A program made the position numbers and the translations under genes. A model generated the notes under the pieces. That model had not been told where the DNA came from and ran no database searches. It saw only the letters and a list, made by a program, of their open reading frames with translations. A stretch of DNA of 64,000 nt from Novosphingobium sp. SG751A (GTDB lineage Bacteria; Pseudomonadota; Alphaproteobacteria; Sphingomonadales; Sphingomonadaceae): NCBI RefSeq assembly GCF_013149295.1, contig NZ_JABGCB010000002.1:248001-312000 (forward strand), read 5' to 3'. Shown here in pieces: positions 52,811 to 62,010 of this stretch (position 1 is its first letter; every line of letters starts with the position of its first letter).

Positions 52811-53192
52811 GGCAGGAACCGGGCGGGGGGATTAAGATTTCTTCGCCCGGCCATCCCGTTTTGGGACCTTCGCATTGTGCGAATGGGCGCGCGGGCCGGT
52901 TTGGGTCATGAGGGTTTTGCGTCTGATTACGGGCGTTTGATTTTCTGGAAACCGACCATGGAGGCTCGCAATGATGCAAGCTGTGTTTAACAATCTGACG
53001 CTGCGCACCTCGTTGATTTCCCTGTTGATGCTGGCGCCGCTGATCACGCCGGGCAGGCATTGATCGCGATGGGGTCGCGCGGGCCGGGGCGCCTGCGGCG
53101 AATAACGCAAGGGGGCTCTGACGCTTTCCCTTTACTTTCCCCTCAATCCGGCTAACGCGCCGTGGTTTGGATATAAGCTAAGGGTATTGACG
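52811..53192 (+). other. 382-bp region between peroxiredoxin and prfB
   Basis: A loose hairpin CCGGGCG (52819-52825)/CGCCCGG (52844-52850) follows the peroxiredoxin stop; it lacks a T-run. Then comes TCCC-GTTTT-GGGA, the small candidate ORF at 52971-53063, and about 130 bp upstream of prfB that probably hold its promoter. Confidence 0.5.
52971..53063 (+). CDS. Candidate 30-residue hydrophobic small protein
   Basis: ATG with a strong Shine-Dalgarno (GGAGG at 52960-52964). It encodes MMQAVFNNLTLRTSLISLLM followed by a Leu/Ala/Pro-rich end (LAPLITPGRH), so most of it could be a single membrane helix. Too short to identify and could be a chance frame, but the ribosome site and clean stop make it worth testing. 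Confidence 0.3.
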   Translation: MMQAVFNNLTLRTSLISLLMLAPLITPGRH

Positions 53193-54320
53193 ATGCGTGC
53201 CGAAGGGCAGGCCCATATTGACCGGATCGATGCAGCGCTGGCGCTCGTCCGCAAGTTTCTCGACTGGGAGCGCGCGCTGCGCCGCTTTGACGAGCTGAAC
53301 GCGCGCGTCGAGGACCCCAAGCTCTGGGACAATCCGAAGGAAGCCGAAAAGGTGATGAAGGAGCGCCGCCGCCTGGAAGCCTCCATCGGCGCGGTGAACC
53401 AGATTTCGGCCGAAATGAAGGACGCCATCGAGTTCATCGAACTGGGCGAGATGGAGGACGATGAGGCCACCGTTGAGGAAGGTCTCTCGACTCTGGCCGC
53501 TCTGGCCGATCGCGCCGATCGCGACAAGGTGCAGGCGCTGTTGGCCGGCGAGGCCGACGGCATGGACACCTATATCGAAATCCACGCGGGCGCGGGCGGT
53601 ACCGAATCGCAGGACTGGGCCTCGATGCTGCTGCGCATGTACACGCGCTGGGCCGAAAAGCGGGGCTTCAAGGTCGATCTGATCGAGTTTCAGGCGGGCG
53701 ATACGGCCGGGATCAAGAGCGCGACCATCCTGTGCAAGGGTGAGAACGCCTATGGCTATGCCAAGACCGAAAGCGGCGTGCATCGCCTCGTCCGCATCAG
53801 CCCCTATGACAGCAGCGCGCGGCGGCATACCTCGTTCAGCTCGGTCTGGGTCTATCCGGTGATCGACGACAGCTTTACAATCGACATCAATCCCTCGGAT
53901 CTGAAGATCGACACGTATCGCGCGTCGGGCGCGGGTGGTCAGCACGTGAACACCACCGATTCGGCCGTGCGTATCACCCACGTGCCCAGCGGCATCATCG
54001 TGGCGTCGCAGATCGACCGCAGCCAGCACAAGAACCGCGAAACAGCGATGAACATGCTGAAGGCGCGTTTGTACGAGGCCGAAATGCAGCGCCGCGAGGA
54101 AGCGGCCAATGCAGAACATGCCTCGAAGAGCGACATCGGATGGGGTCACCAGATCCGCTCCTATGTGTTGCAGCCTTATCAGATGGTGAAGGATCTGCGC
54201 ACGGGCGTGACCAGCCCGACGCCTGCCGATGTGCTGGACGGCGATGTGGACGCCTTCATGGCCGCCGCCCTGTCGCAGCGCGTGACGGGCGAAAAGGTCA
54301 GCGTCGAGGACGTGGACTGA
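53193..54320 (+). CDS. prfB: Peptide chain release factor 2
   Basis: 375 residues from ATG 53193; a TTG two codons earlier is also open. It has the tripeptide region SPYDSSARRHTSFSSV and the GGQ motif RASGAGGQHVNTTDSAVRITH needed for peptide release at UGA and UAA. No in-frame UGA near codon 25, so the programmed +1 frameshift of Escherichia coli prfB is absent, as is common in alphaproteobacteria. The stop overlaps the beta-lactamase start by one base (TGATG). Confidence 0.97.
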   Translation: MRAEGQAHIDRIDAALALVRKFLDWERALRRFDELNARVEDPKLWDNPKEAEKVMKERRRLEASIGAVNQISAEMKDAIEFIELGEMEDDEATVEEGLSTLAALADRADRDKVQALLAGEADGMDTYIEIHAGAGGTESQDWASMLLRMYTRWAEKRGFKVDLIEFQAGDTAGIKSATILCKGENAYGYAKTESGVHRLVRISPYDSSARRHTSFSSVWVYPVIDDSFTIDINPSDLKIDTYRASGAGGQHVNTTDSAVRITHVPSGIIVASQIDRSQHKNRETAMNMLKARLYEAEMQRREEAANAEHASKSDIGWGHQIRSYVLQPYQMVKDLRTGVTSPTPADVLDGDVDAFMAAALSQRVTGEKVSVEDVD

Positions 54321-55240
54321 TGACCCCTGTGCTGGGGCGCCGGCATTTTATGGGTGGCGCTCTGGCGGCGGGGGCTTTGGCCGGCGCGCGCGCGGGGGCG
54401 CTATCACCTTTGCCCGAGCAATGGACCCTTCAGTTCGGCGGCGATATTGAGCAGCGGTATGGCGGGCGTCTTGGCTTCGCTGTGGCTTTCTCGTCAGGCG
54501 ACATCGTGAATTGGCGTGGAAACGAGCGTTTTGCATTTTGCTCATCCTTCAAGCTGAGCCTTGCGGCGCTGGTGCTGAGCGGGGCGGAAAAGGGCGAGTG
54601 GCGGCTCGATGAGAAGCTGCGCTTTGGCAAGGATGATGTTCTGTCCAATTCGCCTGCCTTGCAGGTGCGGCTGGGGCAGGGGGCGATCTCAATGGAAGAA
54701 GCCGCCGAGGCGGTGCAGAAGCTGTCCGACAATGGCGCGGCCAATCTGTTGATGCGGCGGATCGGTGGGTTCGATCGGGTTAACCGGTTTTGGTTGAGCC
54801 TTGGCGATACGGTCAGCAGGCTCGACGATTATGAAACCGCGCTTAATCGCGTGCCCTTGGGCAGCTTGCGTAATACCACCACGCCCGAGGCGATGACGGG
54901 CAATTTGCTCAAGATGTTCAGGCATGGGGCCTTGTCGCCTGCGGTTGCAGGCAAGCTCAAAGGCTGGATGCATGAGACCGCCACCGGCGCCAAACGCCTT
55001 CGCGCGGGGTTGCCCGCAGAATGGTGGGCCGGAGACAAGACCGGAACGGGCCTGCCCGCGGATATTCCGGGCACCTATGTCGATCTGGCCTGGGTGGAGC
55101 CGCCGCAGAGCGCGCCCTTTGCAATGGCCGCTTTCTATCGGCCGTCCAAGCCTACGCCCGATGGTGATTCGCATGCCGAGGAGGTGCTGGCGCAGGTCGG
55201 GCGGATTGTTGCACAGACCATTGTGTTGCAAGGGAAATGA
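54320..55240 (+). CDS. Class A beta-lactamase
   Basis: 306 residues from ATG 54320. N-terminal signal with twin arginines (LGRRHFMGGALAAGALAG), so Tat export is possible. All class A motifs are present: Ser75 and Lys78 in CSSFK, Ser136-Asp137-Asn138 (SDN), Glu172 in ETALN and Lys240-Thr241-Gly242 (KTG). Spacing is close to the Ambler positions 70, 130, 166 and 234. It therefore should be an active serine beta-lactamase in the periplasm. The one-base overlap with prfB implies translational coupling. Composition matches the surroundings, arguing for a resident gene. Confidence 0.9.
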   Translation: MTPVLGRRHFMGGALAAGALAGARAGALSPLPEQWTLQFGGDIEQRYGGRLGFAVAFSSGDIVNWRGNERFAFCSSFKLSLAALVLSGAEKGEWRLDEKLRFGKDDVLSNSPALQVRLGQGAISMEEAAEAVQKLSDNGAANLLMRRIGGFDRVNRFWLSLGDTVSRLDDYETALNRVPLGSLRNTTTPEAMTGNLLKMFRHGALSPAVAGKLKGWMHETATGAKRLRAGLPAEWWAGDKTGTGLPADIPGTYVDLAWVEPPQSAPFAMAAFYRPSKPTPDGDSHAEEVLAQVGRIVAQTIVLQGK

Positions 55241-55420
55241 GGCAAAATGCTATCGAGCTATGCGGATTTTAGTCGCATGCTTGGCCGAAAGGTTTATGAA
55301 CGCTATTTGAACAATTGGAAGATCCGGTCAGCCCCGATCGGATAGTCCGGGGCCGCAGAGGGGAGGGAGGGTGCTTCTCTTTCTGCGGTGTGTCGGGGTT
55401 TGTGGTGAAAGTTACAGGCA

Positions 55421-56827
55421 ATGAGTTTCAAGGGTTTGCAGCCGATCCTTTATGGTGGTCGCGAGGTTTGGCCGCTGGTGGAAGGCGGCAAGGGTGTGGC
55501 GGCGACCAACCATGCCAGCTCGGGCGCATGGGCGGCCGCAGGCGGCATTGGCACCGTCAGCGCGGTTAACGCCGACAGCTATGATCCTGAAGGCAAAATC
55601 GTTCCCCAGCTCTATCATGAGCTGACCCGTCAGGGGCGCCATGAGGAGCTGATCCGCTATGCCATTGATGGCGCGGTGGAACAGGTCAAGCGCGCCTATG
55701 ACATCGCTTCGGGCCGCGGTGCGATCAACATCAACGTCCTGTGGGAAATGGGTGGCGCGCAGCAGGTTCTCGAAGGCGTGCTCGAACGCACCAAGGGGCT
55801 GGTGACGGGCGTGACCTGCGGGGCGGGCATGCCCTATAAGCTGTCGGAAATCGCGGCGCGCTTCAATGTGCATTACCTGCCGATCGTGTCGTCGGGCCGC
55901 GCGTTCCGCGCGCTGTGGAAGCGGGCCTATCACAAGGTGGCCGAACTGATGGCGGCGGTGGTCTATGAAGACCCTTGGCTGGCGGGCGGGCACAATGGTT
56001 TGTCGAACGCGGAAGACCCGACCAAGCCTCAGGATCCTTATCCCCGCGTTAAGCAACTTCGCGAAACCATGCGTGCCGAGGGCGTGCCCGACACGGTTCC
56101 CATCGTGATGGCGGGCGGCGTCTGGTTCCTGCGCGAATGGGAAAACTGGATTGATAATCCGGAACTTGGCGCGATCCTGTTTCAGTTCGGCACTCGTCCG
56201 CTGCTGACCGAGGAAAGTCCGATTCCGCAGGCGTGGAAGGATCATCTGCGCACCATCGAGCCGGGCGATGTGCTGTTGCACAAGTTCTCGCCCACCGGCT
56301 TCTATTCCTCGGCGGTCAAGAATCCCTTCCTGATGAGCCTGGTTGCGCGCAGCGAGCGCCAGATCCCCTATTCCAAGGTGGAAGCGGGCGATCATACGGT
56401 GCAGCTTGACGTGGGCGTCAAGGGCAAGAACTTCTGGGTCACGCCCTGCGACCGCGCCCGCGCGCATCAGTGGGTGAACGAGGGCTATGTCGAAGCGCTG
56501 CGCACGCCCGACGACACGGTGATCTTTGTGACCAAGGCCGAGCGCGAGGAAATTCGCAAGGATCAGGCCGATTGCATGGGTTGTCTGTCGCATTGCGGTT
56601 TTTCCAGCTGGAAGGACCATGACGACTGGACCACGGGCCGCATGGCCGATCCGCGCAGCTTCTGCATCCAGAAGAGCCTGCAGAACATCGCCCATGGCGG
56701 TGACATCAACGAAAATCTGATGTTTGCGGGCCACGCGGCCTATCGCTTCAAGCAGGACCCGTTCTATTCGAACAATTTCACCCCCACGGTGAAGCAGTTG
56801 GTGGATCGCATCCTGACCGGCGATTGA
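55421..56827 (+). CDS. Nitronate monooxygenase / flavin-dependent oxidoreductase with Cys-rich tail
   Basis: 468 residues, longer than typical nitronate monooxygenases (~330-380). FMN-dependent TIM-barrel signatures: NHASSGAWAAAGGIGTVSAV, GLVTGVTCGAGMPYKL, VPIVMAGGVWFLREWENW and ILFQFGTRPLL. The extra C-terminal part has CMGCLSHCGFSSW and a further Cys in SFCIQKS, which may bind a metal or an iron-sulfur cluster. True substrate unknown; 2-nitropropane-dioxygenase naming is by family only. 180 bp upstream are non-coding. Confidence 0.82.
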   Translation: MSFKGLQPILYGGREVWPLVEGGKGVAATNHASSGAWAAAGGIGTVSAVNADSYDPEGKIVPQLYHELTRQGRHEELIRYAIDGAVEQVKRAYDIASGRGAININVLWEMGGAQQVLEGVLERTKGLVTGVTCGAGMPYKLSEIAARFNVHYLPIVSSGRAFRALWKRAYHKVAELMAAVVYEDPWLAGGHNGLSNAEDPTKPQDPYPRVKQLRETMRAEGVPDTVPIVMAGGVWFLREWENWIDNPELGAILFQFGTRPLLTEESPIPQAWKDHLRTIEPGDVLLHKFSPTGFYSSAVKNPFLMSLVARSERQIPYSKVEAGDHTVQLDVGVKGKNFWVTPCDRARAHQWVNEGYVEALRTPDDTVIFVTKAEREEIRKDQADCMGCLSHCGFSSWKDHDDWTTGRMADPRSFCIQKSLQNIAHGGDINENLMFAGHAAYRFKQDPFYSNNFTPTVKQLVDRILTGD

Positions 56828-56873
56828 TCGGCGGCCCTTTGGCTCAAACCCGAATTGGCCCAAACCCGAAATG

Positions 56874-56906
56874 GCCCGGTCATGCGCAGGCGTGGCCGGG
56901 CTTTTT
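56874..56906 (+). terminator. Rho-independent terminator after the nitronate-monooxygenase-like gene
   Basis: GCCCGG (56874-56879) pairs with CCGGGC (56896-56901), then TTTTT. Just before it a near-duplicate 17-bp unit (CAAACCCGAA-TGGCC) is repeated. Confidence 0.8.
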
Positions 56907-56989
56907 CTTGCCCGCTTATGCCCGGCCTTGCGGCAGATTGCGTATGGCGCACCTTGCCGCAGCGGGGCCAAGGTGGCTATAGTTGACCT

Positions 56990-57484
56990 ATGTTGCATGA
57001 ATTCTGGAATAAGTTTGGCCGCGCCGGCTCGCTGGCGGGCCTTATGGTGGCCGCACTTTCGGCCAGTCCGGCGGGGGCCGAGACCCCGCAATTTCCGGCG
57101 TGGCGCTCGCTGCGCGATCCGGTGGTCAATATGCGCACCGGGCCGGGCGAGGATTATGCGATCCGTTTCGTTTATCGTCGCCAGTTCCTGCCGATCAAGG
57201 TGCTGCGCTTGTTTCAGGGCTGGTATCTGGTTGAGGATCCCGATGGCGCGCGCGGCTGGATGATGATGCGCTTTCTCAACAAGACGCCCACCGCGCTGAT
57301 CCGGGGCAAGGGGCCTGTGGAGATGCACGCCGGGCCGGGCGAAGGGACGCCGCTGTTGTGGAAACTGGCGCCGGGCTTGGTCGGGCGGCTGGGCGGCTGC
57401 AAGGATGGCTGGTGCCAGATCGATGTCGAGCGCCATGTGGGGTTTGTGCCTGAGGGACGTTTGTGGGGGGCGGGGAAGCCTTAA
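56990..57484 (+). CDS. Secreted bacterial SH3-domain protein
   Basis: 164 residues with a signal peptide (AGLMVAALSASPAGAE). Two SH3-like halves: RDPVVNMRTGPGEDYAIRFVY with RGWMMMRFL, and GPVEMHAGPGEGTPLLWKL with CQIDVERHVGFVP. Such domains bind peptidoglycan or other wall ligands. Two cysteines (GCKDGWCQ) are close enough to pair. It is followed by a non-coding gap with the second repeat copy. Confidence 0.88.
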   Translation: MLHEFWNKFGRAGSLAGLMVAALSASPAGAETPQFPAWRSLRDPVVNMRTGPGEDYAIRFVYRRQFLPIKVLRLFQGWYLVEDPDGARGWMMMRFLNKTPTALIRGKGPVEMHAGPGEGTPLLWKLAPGLVGRLGGCKDGWCQIDVERHVGFVPEGRLWGAGKP

Positions 57485-57589
57485 AGGTTTCGGGTAGATG
57501 CGAGGGTCTAGATCCTCGCGCTCCCGATACTGTTCGCGTTGTGCGGCAGGCTTGCAAGCCATTCCGCCGCAACTGCGCCCGCAATCATA

Positions 57590-57644
57590 GCGCCACCCCA
57601 TTATCGGGATTGCAAAGGGACAAGTCCCTTTGCCCGCCGGAGGC
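57590..57644 (-). repeat. Dispersed intergenic repeat, copy 2
   Basis: On the minus strand it starts with GCCTCCGGCGGGCAAAGGGA, identical to 3231-3250 in its first 20 bases, then contains the palindrome AAAGGGAC-TTGTCCCTTT, which copy 1 lacks, and ends with a CAATCCC...AATGGGGT block like copy 1. It lies downstream of the thiolase gene when read on the minus strand. A further hairpin CGAGG-GTCTAGAT-CCTCG is near 57500. Confidence 0.6.
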
Positions 57645-57720
57645 ATTCAAACCCAGCGCCCAAAAAAGAAGCGCCCCAACGTCCCCGTCAGAGCGCTCCC
57701 CTTAAACAAATGCCGGTGAA

Positions 57721-58914
57721 TTAAACGAGTTCAACCGCCACGGCCGTACCTTCGCCGCCGCCGATGCAGAGCGCGGCCACGCCCTTCTTCAGCCCGCGCG
57801 CCTTGAGCGCCGCGATCAGCGTGACGAGAATGCGCGCGCCCGAACAGCCGATGGGGTGGCCCAGAGCGGTCGCGCCGCCATTAACGTTCACCTTGGCGTG
57901 ATCGAGGCCAAGGTCGTGGATCGCGAACATAGCGACGCAGGCAAAGGCTTCGTTGACTTCGAAGAGATCGACATCGGCGACGGTCCAGCCTGCCTGATCC
58001 AGCGCTTTCTGGATCGCGCCGACAGGGGCGGTGGTGAACAGCTTGGGGTCATGCGCGTGGGCGGCAACGGCCTTGACGATGGCGACGGGCTTGGCGCCCT
58101 TGGCGTCGGCCACGCTCTGGCGGGTCAGCACCATGGCCGCCGCGCCGTCCGAGATCGAGGACGAGGAGGCCGCCGTGATCGTGCCGTCCTTGGCAAAGGC
58201 GGGTTTCAGGGCCGGGATCTTGTCCGGGCGTCCTTTGCCGGGGGCTTCGTCGGTGTCGACCACCACTTCGCCCGCACGGGTCTTGATCGTCACGGGGGCG
58301 ATTTCGTCGATGAAGCGGCCTTCGGTCACGGCAGCCTTGGCGCGGGCCAGCGATTCGATGGAATAGGCGTCCATACCCTCGCGTGTCAGGCCGTAATCAT
58401 TGGCCGTCACCTGCGCAAAGCTGCCCATTGCGGCGCCTTCATAGGCGTCTTCCAGACCGTCGAGGAACATGTGATCATAGGCGGTGTCATGGCCGATGCG
58501 TGCGCCCGAGCGATGCTTTTTGAGCAGATAGGGCGCGTTGGTCATGCTTTCCATGCCGCCCGCAATGACGAAATCGACGCTGCCCGCAGCCAGCGCTTCG
58601 GAGGCCATGATGACCGTCTGCATGCCCGATCCGCAGACCTTGTTGACGGTGGTGGCCTGAACCGACTTGGGCAGACCGGCCTTGATGACGGCCTGACGGG
58701 CAGGCGCCTGACCCAGACCGGCGGGAAGGACGCAGCCCATATAGGCACGTTCGAATTCCTCACCAGCGATGCCGGAGCGTTCGACGGCGGCCTTGACGGC
58801 AGTGGCGCCAAGTTCGGTGGCGGAAACTTCGGAGAGGCTGCCCTGCATCGCGCCCATCGGCGTGCGGGCATAAGAAAGAATGACGATCGGATCAGCAGCG
58901 GAAATCTGTGCCAT
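57721..58914 (-). CDS. Acetyl-CoA C-acetyltransferase (thiolase)
   Basis: 397 residues from ATG 58914. Thiolase active-site blocks: the acyl-accepting Cys in NKVCGSGMQTVIMASEAL, NEAFACVAM, NGGATALGHPIGCSGARI (His) and CIGGGEGTAVAVE (second Cys). Condenses two acetyl-CoA or cleaves acetoacetyl-CoA; may serve polyhydroxybutyrate synthesis or beta-oxidation. The longer open frame upstream covers the divergent gap and is rejected. Divergent from nuoA by 309 bp. Confidence 0.95.
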   Translation of the reverse strand: MAQISAADPIVILSYARTPMGAMQGSLSEVSATELGATAVKAAVERSGIAGEEFERAYMGCVLPAGLGQAPARQAVIKAGLPKSVQATTVNKVCGSGMQTVIMASEALAAGSVDFVIAGGMESMTNAPYLLKKHRSGARIGHDTAYDHMFLDGLEDAYEGAAMGSFAQVTANDYGLTREGMDAYSIESLARAKAAVTEGRFIDEIAPVTIKTRAGEVVVDTDEAPGKGRPDKIPALKPAFAKDGTITAASSSSISDGAAAMVLTRQSVADAKGAKPVAIVKAVAAHAHDPKLFTTAPVGAIQKALDQAGWTVADVDLFEVNEAFACVAMFAIHDLGLDHAKVNVNGGATALGHPIGCSGARILVTLIAALKARGLKKGVAALCIGGGEGTAVAVELV

Positions 58915-59223
58915 GAAACTTGGACCCTCCGGTATGTGAGGCGCGTGCTGCGCCTGATGCTGCAAGGCGCATAGGCGCCTGAGGTTACAGGCGTGCGTGC
59001 CTGTTGAATCAAGAGATAGTGTCGCCATGCAGCAAAGGCAATCAGGGATAGGTCTATGGCCCGAAGTGGCGCAAATAGGTGAAAAATACGCTATTGCGAA
59101 GCACTTGCAGATATTCTGGCAGCTTCTTTTCGCTCCTGCACAGTTTGAGGCTTTAGGAGACTTGCGCACCCCGGAAAGGGGGACTAGGGCCGCCAAAGCT
59201 CAACTTTATCTGCGAGTCAGCTC
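58915..59223. other. 309-bp divergent region, thiolase/nuo promoters
   Basis: No gene. AT-rich patches near 59075-59115 may hold the nuo promoter. The stretch CACCCCGGAAAGGGGGACTA (59168-59187) is a GC-rich palindrome-like CCCC/GGGG pair close to the nuoA start and may form an mRNA stem. Confidence 0.45.
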
Positions 59224-59610
59224 TTGATCGACCTGTCGCACTACCTGTCGAACTACCTTCCTATCCTGATCTTTCTCGGGATCGCGCTTGGTCTGTCTTC
59301 GGCCTTCGTCATTTTGCCCATTCTCGTGTCGCGCCTTACGGGTTCGTACAAGCCGGATGCTGACAAGCTTTCGGAATATGAATGCGGCTTCCCCGCCTTT
59401 GAAGAACCGCGCAGTCAGTTTGACGTGCGGTTCTATCTCGTGGCGATCCTCTTCATCATCTTCGATCTCGAAGCAGCTTTCCTGTTTCCCTGGGCGGTCA
59501 GCCTTAAGGAAACCGGCTGGGCCGGCTGGTTGACGATGATGGTGTTTCTTGCCGAACTCGTGATCGGCTTTGCCTATGCGTGGAAGAAGGGAGCGTTGGA
59601 CTGGGAATGA
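59224..59610 (+). CDS. nuoA: NADH-quinone oxidoreductase subunit A
   Basis: 128 residues from a TTG start at 59224; no in-frame ATG or GTG is upstream before a stop. Three TM helices ([52 protein letters not shown]) and the conserved [23 protein letters not shown] loop with the functional Cys. Part of the membrane arm of complex I next to the quinone site. It overlaps nuoB by ATGA. Confidence 0.95.
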   Translation: MIDLSHYLSNYLPILIFLGIALGLSSAFVILPILVSRLTGSYKPDADKLSEYECGFPAFEEPRSQFDVRFYLVAILFIIFDLEAAFLFPWAVSLKETGWAGWLTMMVFLAELVIGFAYAWKKGALDWE

Positions 59611-60161
59611 GTACAAATCCCTCCTTTGAACCGATCATGGCGGCCAACGGCAAGTTGGTCGCCCCCGATCAGGGTTTCTTTAACGACCTGTCGAGCGAAG
59701 TGTCCGACAAGGGCTTTCTGGTAACCAGCACCGAGGAACTGTTTCAGTGGGCCCGTACCGGCTCGCTGTGGTGGATGACCTTTGGCCTGGCCTGCTGCGC
59801 CGTGGAAATGATCCACGTCAATATGCCGCGTTATGACATGGAGCGCTTTGGTGCTGCTCCGCGTGCATCCCCGCGTCAGTCGGACGTGATGATCGTGGCC
59901 GGCACGCTGTGCAACAAGATGGCCCCGGCGCTGCGCAAGGTCTATGACCAGATGTCGAACCCGAAGTATGTGATCTCGATGGGATCATGTGCAAATGGTG
60001 GTGGCTATTACCACTATTCCTATTCGGTGGTTCGTGGTTGTGACCGCATCGTTCCGGTCGACATCTATGTTCCCGGCTGCCCGCCGACCGCCGAAGCCTT
60101 GCTCTATGGCATCATGCAGCTGCAGCGGAAGATCCGCCGCGTCGGCACCATCGAGCGTTGA
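59607..60161 (+). CDS. nuoB: NADH-quinone oxidoreductase subunit B
   Basis: 184 residues from ATG 59607, overlapping nuoA. Cluster N2 ligands are visible: the tandem Cys in GLACCAVEM, the one in [16 protein letters not shown] and that in [15 protein letters not shown]2 is the last iron-sulfur cluster before ubiquinone. Ends 11 bp before nuoC. Confidence 0.98.
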   Translation: MSTNPSFEPIMAANGKLVAPDQGFFNDLSSEVSDKGFLVTSTEELFQWARTGSLWWMTFGLACCAVEMIHVNMPRYDMERFGAAPRASPRQSDVMIVAGTLCNKMAPALRKVYDQMSNPKYVISMGSCANGGGYYHYSYSVVRGCDRIVPVDIYVPGCPPTAEALLYGIMQLQRKIRRVGTIER

Positions 60162-60172
60162 GGGAGGGACGA

Positions 60173-60799
60173 ATGGCTGTTCTGCATTCCGCCCCCAAGT
60201 GGAGCTCGAACGAGGGCGTTCTCGACAAGCTGGTGGCGGCTCTGGCCCACCGCGTTGAGTCGTCCAAGGAAGAGCATGGCGAAATCGTCATCACGGTGAC
60301 GCGCGAGCATGTCGAGGATGCGCTGCGCATCCTGCGCGACAAGCATGAATATCAGCAGCTGGTGGAAATCGCCGGCGCCGACTATCCCAACCGCCCCGAG
60401 CGGTTTGAAGTCGTCTACATGCTGCTCTCGCTGACCAAAAATCACCGCATCATCGTCAAGACCACCACCGATGAAGTCGCCCCGGTTCCGACCGTGACGA
60501 CGCTTTGGCCGGTGGCTGGCTGGCTCGAACGCGAAGTGTTCGACCTGTATGGCGTGGTCTTTGCGGGCAATGCGGACCTGCGCCGCATCCTGACCGACTA
60601 TGGCTTTGAAGGGCATCCTTTCCGCAAGGACTTCCCGCTGACGGGCTATCAGGAACTGCGCTACTCGAACGAAGAGAAGCGCGTGGTTTATGAGCCGGTG
60701 CGTCTGGCGCAGGATCTGCGTCAGTTCGACTTCACCTCGCCGTGGGAAGGCGCAGACTATGTGCTGCCGGGCGACGAGAAAGCTGGGGAAGGCAAATGA
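60173..60799 (+). CDS. nuoC: NADH-quinone oxidoreductase subunit C
   Basis: 208 residues from ATG 60173, preceded by AGGGAGGG. The 30-kDa subunit signature [17 protein letters not shown] and [22 protein letters not shown] and [17 protein letters not shown] are intact. Hydrophilic-arm subunit close to the quinone site. Overlaps nuoD by ATGA. Confidence 0.97.
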   Translation: MAVLHSAPKWSSNEGVLDKLVAALAHRVESSKEEHGEIVITVTREHVEDALRILRDKHEYQQLVEIAGADYPNRPERFEVVYMLLSLTKNHRIIVKTTTDEVAPVPTVTTLWPVAGWLEREVFDLYGVVFAGNADLRRILTDYGFEGHPFRKDFPLTGYQELRYSNEEKRVVYEPVRLAQDLRQFDFTSPWEGADYVLPGDEKAGEGK

Positions 60800-62010
60800 G
60801 CGGTCTGATCCTCGAAGAATCGCCGACCACAGGCGATGAAATCATCACCAATTACACTATCAACTTCGGCCCTCAGCACCCCGCCGCCCATGGCGTGTTG
60901 CGCATGGTCACCGAGCTGGACGGTGAAATTGTCACGCGTATCGATCCGCACATCGGCCTGCTGCATCGCGGCACCGAGAAGCTGATCGAATACAAGACCT
61001 ATCTGCAGGCGCTGCCCTATTTCGACCGGCTGGACTATTGTTCGCCGCTCGGCATGGAGCATTCGTACGTTCTGGCGGTGGAAAAGCTGCTGAACATCGA
61101 AGTGCCCGAGCGCGCCAAGTGGCTGCGCACGCTGTTTGCGGAGTTGACCCGCATCTGCAACCACATGCTCAACATCGGCTCGCACGTCATGGACGTGGGC
61201 GCGATGACGCCGAACCTGTGGCTGTTTGAAATCCGCGAGGATTGCCTCAACTTCTTCGAGCGCGCTTCGGGTGCCCGTATGCACTCGGCATGGTTCCGCC
61301 CCGGCGGCGTCCATCAGGATGTGCCGCAGAAGTTGATCGACGACATCAGCGTCTGGCTCGACAAGCGTATGCCCGAATTGTTCGAGGATGCGATGAGCCT
61401 GGTGTGCGACAACCGCATCTTCAAGCAGCGCAACGTCGATATCGCCACGGTCAGCAAGGAAGACGCGCTGGCATGGGGCTTTTCCGGCCCGATGATCCGG
61501 GGCAGCGGCATCGCCTGGGATCTGCGCAAGTCGCAGCCCTATGACGCCTATGATCAGGTCGATTTCGAAGTGCCCGTGGGCACGCGCGGCGACTGCTATG
61601 ATCGCTTCATGGTCCGTGTTGAGGAAGTGCGCCAGTCGGCCCTCATCATCAAGCAGTGCATCGCCAAGATGCCTGCCGGCCCGGTGCTGAGCAGCGACCG
61701 CAAGGTGGCTCCGCCCAAGCGCGCCGAGATGAAGCAGGACATGGAAAGCCTGATCCATCACTTCAAGCTCTACACCGAAGGCTTCCACGTTCCGGCGGGC
61801 GAAGTCTATGTAGCGACCGAAAGCCCCAAGGGCGAATTCGGCGTCTATCTGGTGTCGGACGGCTCGAACAAGCCCTATCGCTGCAAGATCCGCCCGACGG
61901 CGTTCTCGCACCTTCAGGCGATGGACTTCATGACCAAAGGCCACATGCTGCCCGATATCACCGCCATCCTTGGCGCGATGGATATCGTGTTCGGGGAGTG
62001 CGACCGGTGA
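60796..62010 (+). CDS. nuoD: NADH-quinone oxidoreductase subunit D
   Basis: 404 residues from ATG 60796. The 49-kDa subunit motifs [44 protein letters not shown] and the C-terminal DPVFGECDR-like end ([10 protein letters not shown]) are present. With NuoB it forms the quinone-binding cavity. Its stop overlaps the NTF2-like GTG start. Confidence 0.98.
   Translation: MSGLILEESPTTGDEIITNYTINFGPQHPAAHGVLRMVTELDGEIVTRIDPHIGLLHRGTEKLIEYKTYLQALPYFDRLDYCSPLGMEHSYVLAVEKLLNIEVPERAKWLRTLFAELTRICNHMLNIGSHVMDVGAMTPNLWLFEIREDCLNFFERASGARMHSAWFRPGGVHQDVPQKLIDDISVWLDKRMPELFEDAMSLVCDNRIFKQRNVDIATVSKEDALAWGFSGPMIRGSGIAWDLRKSQPYDAYDQVDFEVPVGTRGDCYDRFMVRVEEVRQSALIIKQCIAKMPAGPVLSSDRKVAPPKRAEMKQDMESLIHHFKLYTEGFHVPAGEVYVATESPKGEFGVYLVSDGSNKPYRCKIRPTAFSHLQAMDFMTKGHMLPDITAILGAMDIVFGECDR

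Noticed and set aside
53187..53320. Programmed frameshift in prfB
   Set aside because: Looked for an in-frame UGA with an upstream slippery site; the reading frame is continuous from the start.
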